From Anaerolineae bacterium (GTDB taxonomy: Bacteria > Chloroflexota > Anaerolineae > 4572-78 > NAK82), in the NCBI GenBank assembly GCA_025062175.1, contig JANXAX010000108.1:1-7778 (forward strand): DNA of 7,778 nt, given 5' to 3'. The position numbers were made by a program, and so were the translations under genes. The notes under the pieces were generated by a model. It searched no databases. It was given only the letters and a program-made list of their open reading frames with translations, and was not told the origin of the DNA. Positions 5,848-7,778 of this stretch are shown piece after piece (the stretch's first letter is position 1; the number at the start of each line of letters is the position of its first letter).

Positions 5848-6684
5848 ATGGACATGTCCGATATCACCCGAATGTATGATTTTACTGGCCACATTGTGCT
5901 CATCACCGGCGGCGCTGGCATCCTGGGAGGCGAAATGGCGTGCGCCCTGGCGAGCTTGGGCGCCAATGTGGTCATCCTCGATCGCGACCCCGCCTTGGCC
6001 GACCGGTTGATGGAGCGTCTGAACCTCTGCAGCGGACGCGCGCTGGTCGTATATGGCAATGTGCTGCAGCGCGACACTTTGGTCAAGGCAGATGAAGTCA
6101 TTCGCGCAGAATTCGGGGACAGTCCCGATATGCTCATCAACGCCGCCGGAGGTAACAACCCGCGCGCCACTACGGGCCCGGATAAGCGGTTTTTCGACAT
6201 CGGTGTGGACGACCTGCGGTCCGTGTTCGACCTTAACGCCATCGGCACCATCGTCACCTGTCAAGTTTTCGGACGCCGCATGGCCGAGAAAGGTTACGGA
6301 GTCATTCTAAACGTCTCTTCGATGAACGCCTTTCGCCCATTGACCCGTGTGGTGGCCTATTCAGCCGCCAAAGCCGCCGTCACCAACTTTACCCAGTGGT
6401 TGGCCGTCCACATGGCCAAGGAATACAGCCCCAACATCCGGGTGAATGCCATCGCACCCGGTTTTATGCTCACCGAACAAAACCGTTATCTCTTGATCGA
6501 TCAAGAGACAGGTGAGCTCACCGCGCGCGGCAGAGCGATTATCGAACACACGCCGCAAGGTCGCTTCGGCACACCCGAGGATCTGCTGGGCACTGTGTTG
6601 TGGTTGCTCTCGCCTGCTTCAGCCCATGTGACCGGCGTGGTGGTGCCGGTGGACGGCGGGTTCTCCGCTTTCAGTGGAGTATAA
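5848..6684 (+). CDS. uxuB: SDR-family D-mannonate oxidoreductase (fructuronate reductase)
   Basis: This 278-residue soluble enzyme is a classical short-chain dehydrogenase. The nucleotide-binding motif is 'TGGAGILG' (20-27), and D45 at the end of the second strand suggests NAD(H) preference. 'NAAG' (98-101), the structural N130, S158 in 'NVSS' and Y171-x3-K175 complete the active site. Several stretches match the SDR-type mannonate oxidoreductases such as Bacillus YjmF: 'GGNNPRATT' (101-109), 'SSMNAFRPLT' (157-166), 'NFTQWLAVHMA' (180-190), 'APGFMLTEQNR' (203-213) and the C terminus 'VDGGFSAFSGV'. The expected reaction is D-mannonate to D-fructuronate or the reverse in hexuronate metabolism. 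It starts 35 bp after the repressor gene, in the same direction. The gene symbol reflects function; the E. coli UxuB is an unrelated long-chain dehydrogenase. A related hexonate could be the true substrate. Confidence 0.82.
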   Translation: MDMSDITRMYDFTGHIVLITGGAGILGGEMACALASLGANVVILDRDPALADRLMERLNLCSGRALVVYGNVLQRDTLVKADEVIRAEFGDSPDMLINAAGGNNPRATTGPDKRFFDIGVDDLRSVFDLNAIGTIVTCQVFGRRMAEKGYGVILNVSSMNAFRPLTRVVAYSAAKAAVTNFTQWLAVHMAKEYSPNIRVNAIAPGFMLTEQNRYLLIDQETGELTARGRAIIEHTPQGRFGTPEDLLGTVLWLLSPASAHVTGVVVPVDGGFSAFSGV

Positions 6685-6712
6685 TGATGTAGGGTGCAGT
6701 GGGGTTCGTATA

Positions 6713-6736
6713 GCAAGACCGGAAAGGGTTTCTTGC
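6713..6736 (+). other. Hairpin in the gap between dehydrogenase and HAD genes
   Basis: GCAAGA (6713-6718) and TCTTGC (6731-6736) pair perfectly, with CC (6719-6720) able to pair with GG (6726-6727) inside. The 85-bp gap is the longest within the cluster and holds no other gene. No T-tract follows, so it is not a convincing terminator; it may tune expression of the distal genes. Confidence 0.3.
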
Positions 6737-6769
6737 AGCTCACCTTATACTTATGGAGGTTCGCACGCA

Positions 6770-7666
6770 ATGGCAGAGTACCCTGACGCAGCACGTCCTC
6801 TGGTAGAACTTAAGGCACGTCGCAAGTTTTTCATCGGCATCGACTCGGACGGATGCGCTTTCGACACTATGGAGATCAAACATAAAGAGTGCTTCTGTCC
6901 CAACACGATCAAGTATTGGAACTTGCAAGGCGTGTCCAAGTATGCGCGCGAAGCGGTGGAGTTCGTCAATCTCTATTCCAAGTGGCGCGGCATCAATCGC
7001 TGGCCGGCATTGGTGATGGTGTTCGACCTGCTGCGCGAGCGACCAGAGGTGATCGCGCGCAAGATTCCGATCACGGAGGCGAAGGCACTGCGTGCCTTCA
7101 TCGACTCGGGCTTGCCGTTGAGCAATGACGGGCTAAAAAAATACCTCAAAGAACACTATCATCCCGAGCTGGAGCAGGGGCTGGCATGGAGCGAGGCCGT
7201 CAATGCCGCGGTCGCCGACATGGTGCACGGTGTACCCCCCTTCCCGTATGTCCGGGAGAGTCTGGAGATGATGTACGAAGACGCCGATATGATCGTGATG
7301 AGCGCCACCCCCACCGAAGCACTGGTGCGGGAATGGCAAGAACACAGCCTGGACCGCTACATCCGGGTGATTGCCGGACAAGAGATGGGGAGCAAAACGC
7401 AGCACTTGGCGATGGCCGCCAGCGGCAAGTATCCCCCCGAGAACATCTTAGTGATTGGCGATGCTCCCGGAGATATGAAAGCTGCCAAGGCGAACAATGC
7501 CCTGTTCTATCCCATCAATCCTGGTGCTGAAAACGAATCCTGGGAACGCTTCTTTAAAGAGGCCTACCGGCGTTTTGTCACTGGTACCTATGCCGGTGCA
7601 TACGAACAAGCGCTCATCGCCGAGTTCGAGGCACGACTGCCTGAAGTGCCTCCGTGGAAGAGGTAA
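6770..7666 (+). CDS. HAD-superfamily hydrolase, probable phosphatase
   Basis: This 298-residue cytoplasmic protein shows all four haloacid dehalogenase-type motifs: motif I 'GIDSDGCAFD' (23-32, nucleophile D25, acid/base D27), motif II 'VMSATPTE' (176-183, S178), motif III lysine K209 in 'GSKTQH', and motif IV 'VIGDAPGDMKAA' (228-239, D231 and D235) for Mg2+. About 145 residues between motifs I and II are rich in aromatic and basic residues ('KHKECFCPNTIKYW', 'NLYSKWRGINRWP') and should form a helical C1 cap, longer than in small phosphoglycolate-type enzymes; this cap sets substrate choice. I do not recognise the subfamily. The ATG at 6770 has GGAGGT 9 nt upstream; the frame is open further up, but that part has no good start signal and overlaps the previous gene. 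Its place between a mannonate-type dehydrogenase and a LarA-like gene suggests a sugar-acid phosphate or related substrate. Confidence 0.85.
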   Translation: MAEYPDAARPLVELKARRKFFIGIDSDGCAFDTMEIKHKECFCPNTIKYWNLQGVSKYAREAVEFVNLYSKWRGINRWPALVMVFDLLRERPEVIARKIPITEAKALRAFIDSGLPLSNDGLKKYLKEHYHPELEQGLAWSEAVNAAVADMVHGVPPFPYVRESLEMMYEDADMIVMSATPTEALVREWQEHSLDRYIRVIAGQEMGSKTQHLAMAASGKYPPENILVIGDAPGDMKAAKANNALFYPINPGAENESWERFFKEAYRRFVTGTYAGAYEQALIAEFEARLPEVPPWKR

Positions 7667-7670
7667 ATGA

Positions 7671-7778
7671 ATGGTCATCGGTGCTGGCCGTGAGCAAGGA
7701 TTCCTCAGTGAGGACCAAGTGCGCCAGATAATGGCGCAAGCTCTCGACAGCTTGCCTCTGGACGGGCAACGGGTCGTC
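7671..7778 (+). CDS. LarA-like (lactate racemase domain/DUF2088) protein, N-terminal fragment
   Basis: A frame opens with ATG at 7671, just 4 nt after the HAD stop codon, and stays open to the window edge (36 codons). GGAAGAGGT ends 6 nt upstream, overlapping the end of the HAD gene, so translational coupling is likely. The fragment shows 'GFLSEDQVRQIMAQAL' followed by 'LPLDGQRVV'. This resembles the beginning of LarA-type proteins, where a helix with 'LS-x-E-x-V' precedes 'DGKRVLVIIPD-x-TR'. LarA enzymes racemise or epimerise 2-hydroxy acids with a nickel-pincer nucleotide. The diagnostic 'D-x-TR' motif and the His/Lys cofactor residues lie beyond the edge, so the call is from a short similarity and context only. 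Confidence 0.45.
   Translation, partial: MVIGAGREQGFLSEDQVRQIMAQALDSLPLDGQRVV

Noticed and set aside
6680..6685. Perfect TATAAT overlapping the dehydrogenase stop codon, possible internal promoter for the HAD gene
   Set aside because: At 17 nt upstream there is only CGGGTT, a very poor -35 box, and the hexamer is partly formed by the Val-stop codons.

Overview
The window looks like part of a bacterial chromosome of moderate-to-high GC. A bacterial mevalonate kinase, a long formate--tetrahydrofolate ligase, a roadblock/LC7 protein and a secreted calcineurin-like phosphoesterase together suggest a Chloroflexota member, perhaps Anaerolineae-like. That placement is an inference from gene content; no rRNA or marker gene here settles it. 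I see no mobile element, CRISPR array, tRNA or rRNA.

Left part (1-3421): the tail of a roadblock/LC7 protein on the + strand is followed by about 400 bp with no credible gene. Two housekeeping genes then lie on the - strand: mevalonate kinase (isoprenoid synthesis) and, upstream of it in transcription order, formate--tetrahydrofolate ligase (one-carbon metabolism). A large hairpin separates the two. The ligase has a good sigma-70-type promoter with a leader of about 140 nt.

Middle (3422-4696): a divergent promoter region separates the ligase from a secreted metallophosphoesterase on the + strand.

Right part (4723-7778, + strand) is the most interesting. A LacI-family repressor gene has its own strong promoter, and a perfect palindrome GTGAGCGCTCAC sits at the predicted transcription start, abutted by a second imperfect copy. 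After it, co-oriented and mostly closely spaced, come a short-chain dehydrogenase closely resembling SDR-type D-mannonate oxidoreductase (fructuronate reductase), a HAD-superfamily hydrolase, and the first 36 codons of what looks like a LarA-like (lactate racemase/DUF2088) protein cut by the window edge. These read as a repressor-controlled sugar-acid catabolic operon. If the LarA-like protein is a C2 epimerase of aldonates such as gluconate/mannonate, it could feed the dehydrogenase directly (mannonate to fructuronate). The HAD enzyme's substrate is unknown. This cluster is the best candidate for an incompletely described pathway; the family assignments are solid to moderate, the pathway is inference.
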